Positions 1 through 8,101 of a stretch of 18,447 nt of DNA are shown in pieces. The notes under the pieces were generated by a model. It was given only the letters and a program-made list of their open reading frames with translations, was not told where the DNA came from and did no database searches. The position numbers and the translations under genes are program-made. The stretch is from NCBI GenBank assembly GCA_947573465.1, contig CANPET010000012.1:1-18447 (forward strand), given 5' to 3'. The first letter of the stretch is position 1, and every line of letters begins with the position of its first letter. Origin of the DNA: an uncultured Eubacterium sp. Lineage in GTDB: Bacteria; Bacillota; Clostridia; Lachnospirales; Lachnospiraceae.

Positions 1-1885
1 CATCATCTCCTGCGGCAAGTATCATACCCTGTGATTCCACACCACAAAGTTTACATGGTTTCAAGTTTGTAATTACTGCCACTTTCTTTCCAACCATTTC
101 TTCCGGCTTATAGTATTTTGCAATTCCAGACACAATCTGTCTAGTTTCTGCACCAATCTTAATCTGGGAAACTAAAAGTTTCTTTGCCTTTGGCACCGGC
201 TCACACTTGATCACCTCACCAACCTGAATTTGAACCTTATCAAAGTCATCAATGGAAATCTCAGGCTTCTTTTCTACTTCCGGATATTTCTCACCATCTG
301 CTTCTGCCTTCTGGGCAGCCTCGATTTCGGCTACCTTCTCCATTACTTCCTTTACATCCATTCTGGCAAATAAGATTTCAGGCTTTTCTGTTACTTTATT
401 TCCTGATGGATATTTTCCAAATTCCGTCATATCATCAAATGCTCTTGCTGTGCCATTAATCTGCTCTAATACTTTCTTAGAAGTCTCCGGCATAAACGGT
501 TCAAGAAGGCTTGCTCCAATATTAATTCCTTCAATTAGATTATAAAGAACTGTCGCAAGTCTGTCCTGCTTATCCTCATCTTTTGCCAACGCCCAAGGCA
601 TTGTCTCATCAATATACTTATTGCATCTCTTAAATAATGCAAAAATTTCTGTCATTGCATCCGCCACACGAAGCTTCTCCATCTTTTCTGCTGCCTTCAC
701 CGGTGCTTCTAAAATTACCTTCTTAAAGTCTTCATCTACATCTTCCACAACACCCTTGCCTGCAACAACACCATCAAAATATTTATTTGACATAGAAATT
801 GTTCTATTTACAAGATTTCCAAGAGTATTGGCAAGGTCTGAATTCATTCTCTCAACCATTAATTCCCATGTAATCGTTCCATCATTTTCAAATGGCATCT
901 CATGAAGAACAAAATATCTTACTGCATCTACTCCAAAAAGTCCTGCCAAATCATCTGCATAAATAACATTTCCTTTAGACTTACTCATCTTTCCATCACC
1001 CTGCAATAACCAAGGATGACCAAATATCTGCTTTGGAAGTGGAATATCTAATGCCATCAGCATAATCGGCCAGTAAATTGTATGGAATCTCAAAATATCT
1101 TTTCCTATTAAATGTAGGTCTGCAGGCCAATACTTTTCAAACATTGGATCACTGTTTCCATCCAAATCAAATCCCAATCCTGTAATATAGTTTGACAATG
1201 CATCAATCCAAACATAAACGACGTGATTTGGGTCAAAGTCTACGGGAACGCCCCACTTAAATGATGTCCTTGAAACACACAAATCCTGCAATCCCGGAAG
1301 AAGGAAATTGTTCATCATCTCATTCTTTCTGGACTCCGGCTGAATAAATTCAGGATGAGTATTGATATGTTCAATCAGTCTGTCTGCATACTTGCTCATT
1401 CTGAAAAAGTATGCCTCCTCCTGTGCCGGTGTACATTCTCTTCCGCAATCCGGACATTTTCCATCTACTAACTGTGACTCTGTAAAAAATGATTCACATG
1501 GTGTACAGTACATTCCTTCATAATGCCCTTTATAAATATCTCCCTGATCATATAATTTCTTGAAAATCTTCTGAACCTGTTTTTCATGATCTGCATCTGT
1601 AGTTCTGATAAACTTATCATATGATGTGTTCATTGCATCCCAAATTTCTTTGATGACCCCTGCTACGTTATCGACATATTCCTTTGGAGTAATGCCAGCC
1701 TCTGCTGCTTTTAACTCAATTTTCTGTCCATGTTCATCTGTTCCTGTCTGAAATCTTACATCATAACCCTGCTGTCTTTTAAAACGTACAATACTGTCCG
1801 CAAGAATAGCCTCATAAGTATTTCCAATATGTGGCTTTCCTGACGTGTAAGCAATTGCTGTTGTTAAATAATATGTTTTACTCAT
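1..1885 (-). CDS. metG: Methionyl-tRNA synthetase, 3' end outside the window
   Basis: Charges tRNA-Met with methionine in the cytoplasm. About 628 residues are visible, beginning MSKTYYLTTAIAYTSGKPHIGN. The HIGH-type motif (HIGN) is at residues 19-22 and the KMSKS loop at 299-303. A four-cysteine zinc knuckle (CTPC near 126, CPDC near 143) sits in the connective-peptide region. The anticodon-binding helical domain follows, then the start of a C-terminal OB-fold tRNA-binding domain (…VSQIKIGAETRQIVSGIAKYY, about residues 565-628), so only the last few tens of residues are missing. The start is fixed by AAGGAGAG just upstream of the ATG at 1885. The gene lies directly behind a T-box leader, so it should respond to uncharged tRNA-Met. 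It is the bacterial form with a fused dimerising tRNA-binding domain. Identification is very secure. Confidence 0.97.
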   Translation of the reverse strand, partial: MSKTYYLTTAIAYTSGKPHIGNTYEAILADSIVRFKRQQGYDVRFQTGTDEHGQKIELKAAEAGITPKEYVDNVAGVIKEIWDAMNTSYDKFIRTTDADHEKQVQKIFKKLYDQGDIYKGHYEGMYCTPCESFFTESQLVDGKCPDCGRECTPAQEEAYFFRMSKYADRLIEHINTHPEFIQPESRKNEMMNNFLLPGLQDLCVSRTSFKWGVPVDFDPNHVVYVWIDALSNYITGLGFDLDGNSDPMFEKYWPADLHLIGKDILRFHTIYWPIMLMALDIPLPKQIFGHPWLLQGDGKMSKSKGNVIYADDLAGLFGVDAVRYFVLHEMPFENDGTITWELMVERMNSDLANTLGNLVNRTISMSNKYFDGVVAGKGVVEDVDEDFKKVILEAPVKAAEKMEKLRVADAMTEIFALFKRCNKYIDETMPWALAKDEDKQDRLATVLYNLIEGINIGASLLEPFMPETSKKVLEQINGTARAFDDMTEFGKYPSGNKVTEKPEILFARMDVKEVMEKVAEIEAAQKAEADGEKYPEVEKKPEISIDDFDKVQIQVGEVIKCEPVPKAKKLLVSQIKIGAETRQIVSGIAKYYKPEEMVGKKVAVITNLKPCKLCGVESQGMILAAGDD

Positions 1886-1934
1886 TTTTGTCTCTCCTTT
1901 TTTATAATATATTCTTTCGCGTAAGCCATGCGTA

Positions 1935-1953
1935 CTCATAGACCTTCGGTCTA
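1935..1953 (-). repeat. Small hairpin between the T-box terminator and metG
   Basis: A perfect inverted repeat, ATAGACC-GAA-GGTCTAT on the minus strand, lies between the leader terminator and the metG ribosome-binding site. It has no U-tract, so it is not a terminator. It could stabilise the read-through mRNA end. No function can be assigned. Confidence 0.5.
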
Positions 1954-1961
1954 TTTCGTAT

Positions 1962-1996
1962 AAGAAAAGCTCCCGCCTTTTTGCAAAGACGAGAGC
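1962..1996 (-). terminator. T-box-controlled intrinsic terminator
   Basis: On the minus strand GCTCTCG+TCTTT pairs with AAAGG+CGGGAGC, a 12-bp stem with two G-U pairs closed by a GCAA loop. It is followed by TTTTCTT. It lies directly 3' of the T-box core, as expected for the OFF structure. Confidence 0.92.
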
Positions 1997-2224
1997 ATTA
2001 AACTTCGTGGTACCACTTTACTTTATCTGAAATGTTCCAGACCTCATTGACACTATAACGGGTGTTCCCGTCGATAATTTATGAAAATCAATTGCTATCT
2101 TTTCACTCACCATCGCCGCTCCAGGGCCATCTTCAACCATCACTCCACTGCCTGCTTTCACCTAATCAGGCTCTCTGTTAAGCTTCACTTAAGTCTACTC
2201 TTCCTTTCGTTGCGTTTACCTATG
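1962..2224 (-). promoter_or_regulatory. T-box leader (tRNA-Met-sensing) upstream of metG
   Basis: Minus-strand leader between the metG promoter and the gene. The T-box core AAAGTGGTACCACGAAG lies at about 2003-2019, with the UGGU bulge (within TGGTACC, 2009-2015). Its variable base U would pair with discriminator base A of the tRNA ACCA end, as expected for tRNA-Met. Stem I elements are visible upstream: AGAGTAGACTT, an AGAGAG stretch, and AGGTGAAAGCAG in the distal loop. A candidate ATG specifier is in GAAGATGGCC (ATG 2128-2130), but nearby ATGs at 2138-2140 and 2111-2113 mean the specifier is not certain. The leader ends in a terminator at 1962-1996. By the known mechanism, uncharged tRNA stabilises the antiterminator and turns metG on. 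Confidence 0.93.
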
Positions 2225-2230
2225 CCACTA

Positions 2231-2259
2231 ATTCTATTATTTTATACTGTTTTTGTCAA
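2231..2259 (-). promoter_or_regulatory. metG sigma-A promoter
   Basis: TTGACA (2254-2259), a 17-bp spacer, then TAGAAT (2231-2236) on the minus strand. Transcription would start near 2224, giving a leader of about 340 nt that contains the whole T-box. Confidence 0.85.
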
Positions 2260-2303
2260 ATTATTTATTTTTTTAAGATAGAGTAAACTTATTGTCTTCA
2301 AAT

Positions 2304-2332
2304 TTGACACCATTTCCCTTTTTCTGTAAAAT
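2304..2332 (+). promoter_or_regulatory. Promoter of the zinc-ribbon membrane protein gene
   Basis: TTGACA (2304-2309), 17 bp, TAAAAT (2327-2332) on the plus strand. It is divergent from the metG promoter, with 44 bp between the two -35 boxes, and about 75 nt upstream of the start codon. Confidence 0.75.
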
Positions 2333-2353
2333 AAAAATGGCAACTGCCACCGC

Positions 2354-2379
2354 ATTTTATAATAAATTTATTATAAAAT
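2354..2379. repeat. 26-bp perfect palindrome in the 5' UTR
   Basis: The two half-sites ATTTTATAATAAA and TTTATTATAAAAT meet without a spacer, giving a perfect 26-bp AT-only palindrome about 20 bp downstream of the -10 box and about 30 bp upstream of the start at 2409. It could be a repressor operator or an mRNA hairpin. It contains TATAAT on both strands, so a second -10 element is also possible. Confidence 0.6.
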
Positions 2380-2408
2380 ATATTTTAATAATTTAGGAGG
2401 GGATAAAA

Positions 2409-3281
2409 ATGGCAAAATTTTGTATCCATTGCGGAAAACCGCTAGAAGAAGGTGAAGTATGTACATGTGAAGAAGCCGTTGCTGAAAATAACGCATCACA
2501 AACGGAAACACCAGAAACTCAGACACCTGTGGAGGAAAAGACGGTAGAAACACCTGTCACTCCATCACCACAGCCAACTACAAACGCAGAAAGTTCTGCA
2601 AATAACGCCTCATCAAATGAGTTTGTAGAAAAATTAAAATTAGTATTTACTAAGTTTGCAGATTACTTTAAATCACCTACAGGTACGGCAAAAGAATTTG
2701 CTGCGAAAAATGATGCATTATATGGAATTCTAATGATTTGTGTTAATCTCATTGTTTTATTTTTACTAACACTAATACTTATTAGTGCCGGCGCAGATGC
2801 TTTACGTAGCATTCCTATTCTTGGCATCATGCTTGGTGCATCCGCTTTTCCGATTGCACTCACAGTAACTGCTATCTTTGCAGCGTACTACTTTGCAATG
2901 GCTGGTATGTTAACTTTAACTACCAAATCCATGTTTAAAGGAAATCTGACATTTTCACAATCTGTTTCTATTGTTGGTGTCAACGCATTCATTAACGCCA
3001 TAATTATATGTGCTGCAATGATACTAATACTCATCATTCCAACATTAGGTATGATTGTTCTTTATCTTGGTTTAATATATTCTTCTTTCATGGAATATGT
3101 TACTTATATTGAGATGGCTAATATCAGTTCTGACAAGAAAGCTTATGCTTTATTAATTTCTTTTATCGGTGTTATATTGGCTGTATTTCTTACTTCAACT
3201 TTAATGGGCGCAATTGTAGGCTCTTCAATGTCAAACAGTTTTAGTAACAGCATTGGATTCGACTATAATAGTTACTATTAA
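2409..3281 (+). CDS. Zinc-ribbon, multi-pass membrane protein (Yip1-like), function unknown
   Basis: A 290-residue protein. The N-terminus has a short zinc ribbon with cysteines 5, 8, 18 and 20 (CIHC…CTC). A low-complexity Glu/Thr/Pro/Asn-rich linker (about 22-75) and an amphipathic stretch ending in a FKSPTGTAKEF segment follow. Then come about five or six hydrophobic segments between residues 104 and 272, and a short Ser/Asn/Tyr tail. The layout resembles zinc-ribbon plus Yip1-type membrane proteins common in Clostridia, whose role is unknown. A strong AGGAGGGG ribosome-binding site precedes the ATG. It is a single-gene unit with its own promoter, and it ends at a shared terminator facing the deoR-type gene. 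The zinc ribbon should lie in the cytoplasm, since no signal peptide is seen; this is an inference. Confidence 0.85.
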   Translation: MAKFCIHCGKPLEEGEVCTCEEAVAENNASQTETPETQTPVEEKTVETPVTPSPQPTTNAESSANNASSNEFVEKLKLVFTKFADYFKSPTGTAKEFAAKNDALYGILMICVNLIVLFLLTLILISAGADALRSIPILGIMLGASAFPIALTVTAIFAAYYFAMAGMLTLTTKSMFKGNLTFSQSVSIVGVNAFINAIIICAAMILILIIPTLGMIVLYLGLIYSSFMEYVTYIEMANISSDKKAYALLISFIGVILAVFLTSTLMGAIVGSSMSNSFSNSIGFDYNSYY

Positions 3282-3311
3282 AAAATATAAGATAACAATT
3301 TTTATAGTTAC

Positions 3312-3335
3312 ATAAGATTAATAGAGCAATCTTAT
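3312..3335. repeat. Stem-loop between convergent genes
   Basis: ATAAGATT and AATCTTAT form a perfect 8-bp stem around an 8-nt loop just before the bidirectional terminator. No U-tract follows it. It may protect the 3' end of the upstream mRNA. Confidence 0.45.
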
Positions 3336-3343
3336 ATAATACA

Positions 3344-3379
3344 AAAAGAAGCGGCAAATTTAATTTCGTCGCTTCTTTT
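3344..3379. terminator. Bidirectional terminator
   Basis: AAAAGAAGCG (3344-3353) pairs with CGCTTCTTTT (3370-3379), a 10-bp stem whose A/T ends serve as U-tracts in both directions. It lies between the zinc-ribbon gene (plus) and the DeoR-family gene (minus), and should end both transcripts. Confidence 0.8.
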
Positions 3380-3424
3380 ATATTAACTATCCACTTTATA
3401 TCCAAAACAAAAGCAGAAATGTAA

Positions 3425-4189
3425 CTAGATATGAATTTCTAAATCATACCTTTCTAACTGTTCCATAATATCATCACTTATTTTTTCATCTAATATTACT
3501 CCTGTAAAATCATTTACCTTTGCATACTTATAATTTCCTTCTTCAGAAAATTTCCGATTTTCCATAATCATATAAGATGTATTGCTGGAGTCTATTATTG
3601 TCTTTTTGGTAAACGCATCATCTGTCGCATATGTATATACTTGATTTCTTTTTAAGTCTACCCCTACAACACCCATGAAAGCTTTATCAAAATTAAACTG
3701 TGCAACTTGTTTATTTGTATATGAACCAACAAATCCATCACGTCCATGATTTAGTTTCCCACCAATAAATATCAAATTTGTATTCGCTGGCGCAGTAAAA
3801 CTCAACATTACATCTATCATATTTGTTACAACTGTTATTCTCAAATTCGCTTCTATAATTAATTTAATTAGTTCTATATTAATCGTAGAAATATCTAAAA
3901 AAATCACATCCCCTTCTTCAAGCATTTCAAACGCTTTTCGTGCAATTGTTTTTTTCTCTTCTACATTCTTCCCTTTTCTCTGTGATACATATAACTCATG
4001 TATATTGACTCTGTTTTTTACAGCTCCACCATAAATTTTCTTTAAAAGTCCCTTTTTGTCTAATAGTGATAAATCTTTTCTGATACTGTCTTCCGTCACA
4101 TCAAATTGTTCACTTAATTCTTTTACTAGAACTGAACCTTTTGCATTTACCATTTCTATAATTTTGTTATGTCTTTCTCTCGCTAACAT
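3425..4189 (-). CDS. DeoR-family transcriptional regulator
   Basis: A 254-residue protein. Residues 1-57 form the DeoR winged helix-turn-helix (RHNKIIEMVNAKGSVLVKEL, then VTEDSIRKDLSLLDKKG and the wing YGGAV). Residues 70-235 match the DeoR C-terminal sugar-phosphate sensor domain, with the GDVIFLDIST, VVTNMIDVM and FIGGKLN…GFVG elements where phosphosugars bind in the family. It is the last gene of the manA - HAD - deoR unit, 42 bp behind the HAD gene, with a strong AAGGAGAGGGG ribosome-binding site. It probably controls its own operon in response to a phosphorylated hexose. That role is inferred from position, and no operator was identified. Confidence 0.9.
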   Translation of the reverse strand: MLARERHNKIIEMVNAKGSVLVKELSEQFDVTEDSIRKDLSLLDKKGLLKKIYGGAVKNRVNIHELYVSQRKGKNVEEKKTIARKAFEMLEEGDVIFLDISTINIELIKLIIEANLRITVVTNMIDVMLSFTAPANTNLIFIGGKLNHGRDGFVGSYTNKQVAQFNFDKAFMGVVGVDLKRNQVYTYATDDAFTKKTIIDSSNTSYMIMENRKFSEEGNYKYAKVNDFTGVILDEKISDDIMEQLERYDLEIHI

Positions 4190-4231
4190 GCGCCCCTCTC
4201 CTTAGTATATCTTAATATAATCTATTTTCTT

Positions 4232-5065
4232 CTATTTTCCAGATTTTGTCAAATATTCTTGTATTATTTCGCCTACTCCTCCTTCTCCATTTCCTTTCCC
4301 TGTTACAAATTTAGCCACTGTTTTTGCCAACTCATTGCCAGAAGATAATGCGTAAGAATAACCTGCTGCTTTTAACATAGTAATATCATTGCCGGAATCT
4401 CCAAAAGCCATAACATTATCTAAATCAACATTTAATTTTTCACACAACCAGCTCAATGCTTTTCCCTTGTCCGCCCCCTTCATTGTGATCTCCATATTTC
4501 CTTCAAACCCTGCAGAATAAATTAAATCCGGAATATGACTTAACTCCTCTATTAATGACTCAATACACTCTTTTGGCATATAATCAATATTCATTTTCTC
4601 AACGTGATAACTACGAATTACATCCCATGGGCTGTCACATACTATCATCAACTTTCTGTATTCTCTCATAAATTCAACCGGTAGTGCTCCATCCAGATAA
4701 TGATCATACGTATATTGGGTAATAAACCCCTTACAATCAGCGTAAATTTCATACACAAGAGGATACTTCTCAAATATCGTCAAAATTCTTTCCACTGAAT
4801 CTTTTGGAAGATAACAGCTATTAATAACTTCACTTGTTTTCATGTCAACAATAACTGCTCCATTGGATACAATCATATAATCTACACCCTTTAAAGTATC
4901 ATTTTCTTTTTTTGCCAAGGAGAATGGTCTTCCTGTACTTATAACAGTAATGATACCAGCCTCCTTTGCTTTCTCAAATGCCTGAATATTTTCACTTGGT
5001 ATTGTCAGATGATCATCTGCTACTAACGTTCCATCTACATCTGTTGCTATCAATTTTATATCCAT
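4232..5065 (-). CDS. Cof-type HAD-IIB sugar phosphatase
   Basis: A 277-residue cytoplasmic phosphatase of the Cof subfamily. Motif I is DVDGTL with the nucleophile Asp9 and acid/base Asp11. Motif II is the serine/threonine of ISTGRP. Motif III includes the lysine of MKGADKG. Motif IV is FGDSGNDITML near the C-terminus, which binds magnesium. The large middle cap between motifs II and III fits the IIB type. Enzymes of this family dephosphorylate sugar phosphates or other small phosphates, and the exact substrate cannot be read from sequence. The gene sits between manA (81 bp upstream) and deoR, with a GGAGGAAC ribosome-binding site, suggesting a role in hexose-phosphate balance. Confidence 0.93.
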   Translation of the reverse strand: MDIKLIATDVDGTLVADDHLTIPSENIQAFEKAKEAGIITVISTGRPFSLAKKENDTLKGVDYMIVSNGAVIVDMKTSEVINSCYLPKDSVERILTIFEKYPLVYEIYADCKGFITQYTYDHYLDGALPVEFMREYRKLMIVCDSPWDVIRSYHVEKMNIDYMPKECIESLIEELSHIPDLIYSAGFEGNMEITMKGADKGKALSWLCEKLNVDLDNVMAFGDSGNDITMLKAAGYSYALSSGNELAKTVAKFVTGKGNGEGGVGEIIQEYLTKSGK

Positions 5066-5146
5066 TAGTTCCTCCGATACTCTAACGTCCTTTTATTTTT
5101 ATACACCTTGCTGCCATAAAATATGTTTTTTCGCAAGGAAACTCTT

Positions 5147-6079
5147 TTATTTCTGACAATAAGATACTACCGCTGTCATATGCCCCTCAAAAAGACACTC
5201 TTTTAGCGTTGCCGATATGATAAAATGATCACCCTTTTTTAACTCAATATCCTGCACTTTTCCCTGTCCCTCTATGATGCTGACATTTACAAAAGGTTTT
5301 TCCATTTTAAAACAATAACTTCCATCAATATTCCATTTTTCTAAAGTATAAAAAGGACATTGTACCAACCTTTGACTCGTCATTCCCGGATATTCCTTAA
5401 CAATCATTTTTTCCTCATATTCTTTATGAGGTGCTGTGATACAATCGATACTCTGCTGAATATGAAGTTCTCTCGGTTTTCCTTCCTGCATTCTGTCATA
5501 ATCATAAACACGATAGGTTACATCACTGCTCTGCTGCGTTTCTATTAATAATGTTCCACCTTTTATTGCATGCAGACACCCCGGATTAATCTGAAAAAAA
5601 TCACCCTTCTTAATTGGTATCTCTCTTATTAATTCCTTCCATCGGGCATTTTTTATCATATCTTCTAACTCTTCTTTATCTTTTGCGTTATGTCCAATTA
5701 CAATTGTAGCATCTTCTTTACAATCAAGAATATACCAGCACTCCGTTTTACCTAATGCACCATTTTCATGCTCTGCTGCATATTTGTCATCAGGATGCAC
5801 CTGTATACTCAAATCATCCTCTGCTCCTAAAATTTTTACTAAAAGGGGAAAAACCTCCTCTCTTATATTACCAAATAATTCCCGGTGATTCTCGTAGCAC
5901 CAGGATAATGTCTTTCCTTTATACTCGCCATTTTTAATAATACAATCTCCATTCTTATGAGCACTGATTCCCCAACACTCGCCTGCTTTTTTTCCAGCCT
6001 TTTCATATCCAAATTCTTTTAAAAGTTTTCCACCCCATATTGCCTCTTTAAAAACAGGGTCTAACATTAAAATCTCCAT
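5147..6079 (-). CDS. manA: Mannose-6-phosphate isomerase, class I (Firmicutes type)
   Basis: Converts mannose 6-phosphate to fructose 6-phosphate in the cytoplasm, feeding mannose into glycolysis or supplying mannose 6-phosphate for glycans. The 310-residue length equals that of the short Firmicutes ManA enzymes. The metal ligands are visible: Gln93 and His95 in QVHPDD, Glu113 in KTECW, and His170 in GCLHAIKGG. The catalytic stretch with the conserved arginine is RVYDYDR. The N-terminus (DPVFKEAIWGG) matches the family start, and AGGAGGAAAT precedes the ATG at 6079. It is first in the manA - HAD phosphatase - DeoR regulator unit. No PTS or ABC transporter gene is adjacent, so its mannose source must be encoded elsewhere. 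Confidence 0.95.
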   Translation of the reverse strand: MEILMLDPVFKEAIWGGKLLKEFGYEKAGKKAGECWGISAHKNGDCIIKNGEYKGKTLSWCYENHRELFGNIREEVFPLLVKILGAEDDLSIQVHPDDKYAAEHENGALGKTECWYILDCKEDATIVIGHNAKDKEELEDMIKNARWKELIREIPIKKGDFFQINPGCLHAIKGGTLLIETQQSSDVTYRVYDYDRMQEGKPRELHIQQSIDCITAPHKEYEEKMIVKEYPGMTSQRLVQCPFYTLEKWNIDGSYCFKMEKPFVNVSIIEGQGKVQDIELKKGDHFIISATLKECLFEGHMTAVVSYCQK

Positions 6080-6164
6080 ATTTCCTCCTCTGTCTTTTTA
6101 TTTATTTTTCCAATTTTTTCACTACTTTATCCCTTATATTTATTTTTTATAAATAATTTTATTT

Positions 6165-6173
6165 ATTGTAACA
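6165..6173 (-). promoter_or_regulatory. Possible extended -10 promoter for manA operon
   Basis: TGTTACAAT on the minus strand is an extended -10 element (TG-n-TACAAT) about 86 nt upstream of manA. The -35 position has only TATGAT, so recognition would rely on the extended -10. The surrounding 165-bp divergent region is extremely AT-rich, and other starts are possible. Confidence 0.4.
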
Positions 6174-6244
6174 TATTTAAAGAAAATATCATACATTTCC
6201 TGTTTTCTTTATATTTTATATTAATAACCTTTTGGAGTTTTCCA

Positions 6245-8053
6245 ATGAATCGTTTTTCATTTATATCCAAACTTAACAAAAAAGTTTTACTTTTAATATC
6301 TACTATCTTTATTTTAGTTTTTTCTATTCTGGCATTTGTATTATCATCATCTGATAAGTCCCCCGTAAGGACTTATACAAACAACACACAATACAACTTT
6401 GACCAATACTCCAACGAATTATTTTCATCACAGCTTTCCGGAGACTGGTTAAGCCTGCATTTTTATTTGGAACATCCCGAGGATTGGAATCTGGATACAT
6501 CCACTCCTACTCTCGGAGAATATAACTATCAGTCTATGCAGGAAAGTCAGAATTATTACATAAACCAAATCAATTATTTAAAGTCATTAAATTATAAAGA
6601 ACTATATCCAAGTCAACAATTAACATACGATACACTTATGAGTTCTTTTACTTCACAACTGGATTTTGGCGATCTGTGTCTCTGTTCTCAGACGTTGAGC
6701 CCAACTACCGGACTACAGGCACAGCTTCCAGTATTATTATCGGAATACGCTTTTAACACTCAAAAAGATATAGAAAATTATTTAATTCTTTTATCTCAAT
6801 TAAAAGGCTATTTCGAGAAAATTTGTAATTTTCAAATTTTAAAAGCCCAAAACGATAGTTTTATCAGTACATTTTGTTGTGATAAAATCATCAATCAATG
6901 TTCCGACTTTATTGCCGAAAAAAATATAGAGGAGAATCTTCTATATTCCTCTTTTAAGAACCGAATTTCTTCTACAGACTTTTTATCCGGTAAGGAAAAA
7001 GATGAGTACATTCATAAGAACGCAGCCTTATTGGAGAGTAGTGTTATTCCTGCCTACCAGCTGATTATTTCAACATTATCAGACTTGAAACGAAAAGGGT
7101 TTTGCAAAAATGATGAAGGTCTTTGTAAATTGGAGAATGGAAAAGCCTACTACGAATATCTTGTGCGCTCATATACAGGAAGCTCAAAAAATGTTTTGGA
7201 ACAAAAAGCAATGATACAGAACCAGCTTGCGAAAGATATGCGTACTATGTACTCTCTGCTAAATGTCTCTCCGGAAATAGAAGAAAAACTGTCATCCATA
7301 AAAGAAAACAAAGACAAACCAGAAGACATACTAAACCAGTTGAGTAAAAAAGCTGCAAAAGATTTCCCTGTGGAGGAAAACTATCCATTTCATGTTAAGT
7401 ATGTTGATAAAAGTCTGGAAAAACATTTAAGTCCGGCATTCTACATGTCCCCCCCTATCGACAGTGACAGCAAGAATATGATTTATATTAATAATGCCTC
7501 TCCAAATACTAGTCAGAGCCTTTTTACAACACTGGCACATGAAGGCATCCCCGGACATATGTTTCAGTCAAACTTTTTTGCTGACACAGATCCTTTACCT
7601 ATCCGCCATCTATTAAACTTTGGTGGTTATTCTGAGGGATGGGCAACATATACAGAACTCTTATCATATCACTATGAATATGACGATAACCAGCTGGCAA
7701 ACGCCCTAGCCTGCAATTCTTCATACTCTCTGGCATTATACTCTTTGTGCGATATCGGAGTAAACTTTGAAGGCTGGAGCAGAAAAGACACAATTAAATT
7801 TTTATCACACTACAGCATAGAAGATGAAAATGTATGCAATTCTATTTACGAAGCTGTTATTGAGGAACCTGCCAATTATCTCCAGTACTATGTCGGCTAT
7901 CTGGAAATTGTAGAATTAAAAAACAAAGTTATGGAAAAATACGGTTCTCACTTTAATCTAAAAAGATTCCACACAGCATTTTTGGCCATGGGTCCTACCT
8001 CTTTTGATGTAGCAAAAAAATGGATCTGTTACTTCTACGAACAATATAAATAG
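6245..8053 (+). CDS. Membrane-anchored DUF885 metallopeptidase-like protein
   Basis: A 602-residue protein with an N-terminal signal anchor (about residues 14-34, LLLISTIFILVFSILAFVL) and no lipobox cysteine, so the body should lie outside the membrane. The rest matches the DUF885 family. The metal-site motif HEGIPGH is at residues 432-438, with the downstream signature SEGWATYTE at about 463-471. In this family the HExxxGH motif and a later glutamate are thought to bind zinc, so a peptidase or amidase role is likely but the substrate is unknown. A GGAG ribosome-binding site lies 7 nt before the ATG. The gene stands alone, divergent from manA and convergent with spmB, and closes with a strong terminator. 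Confidence 0.9.
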   Translation: MNRFSFISKLNKKVLLLISTIFILVFSILAFVLSSSDKSPVRTYTNNTQYNFDQYSNELFSSQLSGDWLSLHFYLEHPEDWNLDTSTPTLGEYNYQSMQESQNYYINQINYLKSLNYKELYPSQQLTYDTLMSSFTSQLDFGDLCLCSQTLSPTTGLQAQLPVLLSEYAFNTQKDIENYLILLSQLKGYFEKICNFQILKAQNDSFISTFCCDKIINQCSDFIAEKNIEENLLYSSFKNRISSTDFLSGKEKDEYIHKNAALLESSVIPAYQLIISTLSDLKRKGFCKNDEGLCKLENGKAYYEYLVRSYTGSSKNVLEQKAMIQNQLAKDMRTMYSLLNVSPEIEEKLSSIKENKDKPEDILNQLSKKAAKDFPVEENYPFHVKYVDKSLEKHLSPAFYMSPPIDSDSKNMIYINNASPNTSQSLFTTLAHEGIPGHMFQSNFFADTDPLPIRHLLNFGGYSEGWATYTELLSYHYEYDDNQLANALACNSSYSLALYSLCDIGVNFEGWSRKDTIKFLSHYSIEDENVCNSIYEAVIEEPANYLQYYVGYLEIVELKNKVMEKYGSHFNLKRFHTAFLAMGPTSFDVAKKWICYFYEQYK

Positions 8054-8084
8054 CGGAATACCTAAAAGGTGTTCCGCCTTTTTT
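8053..8084 (+). terminator. Terminator of the DUF885 gene
   Basis: GCGGAATACCT-AAA-AGGTGTTCCGC, an 11-bp stem with one G-U pair, followed by CTTTTTT. The stem begins in the last base of the stop codon. Confidence 0.93.
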
Positions 8085-8101
8085 ACATGTTACAAATTCA
8101 T

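Noticed and set aside
252..905. Two plus-strand open frames of 97 and 94 codons
   Set aside because: Both are antisense to metG, whose minus-strand frame shows the full set of family motifs.
2081..2281. 66-codon plus-strand open frame
   Set aside because: It is antisense to the metG T-box leader, whose RNA structure explains the conservation.
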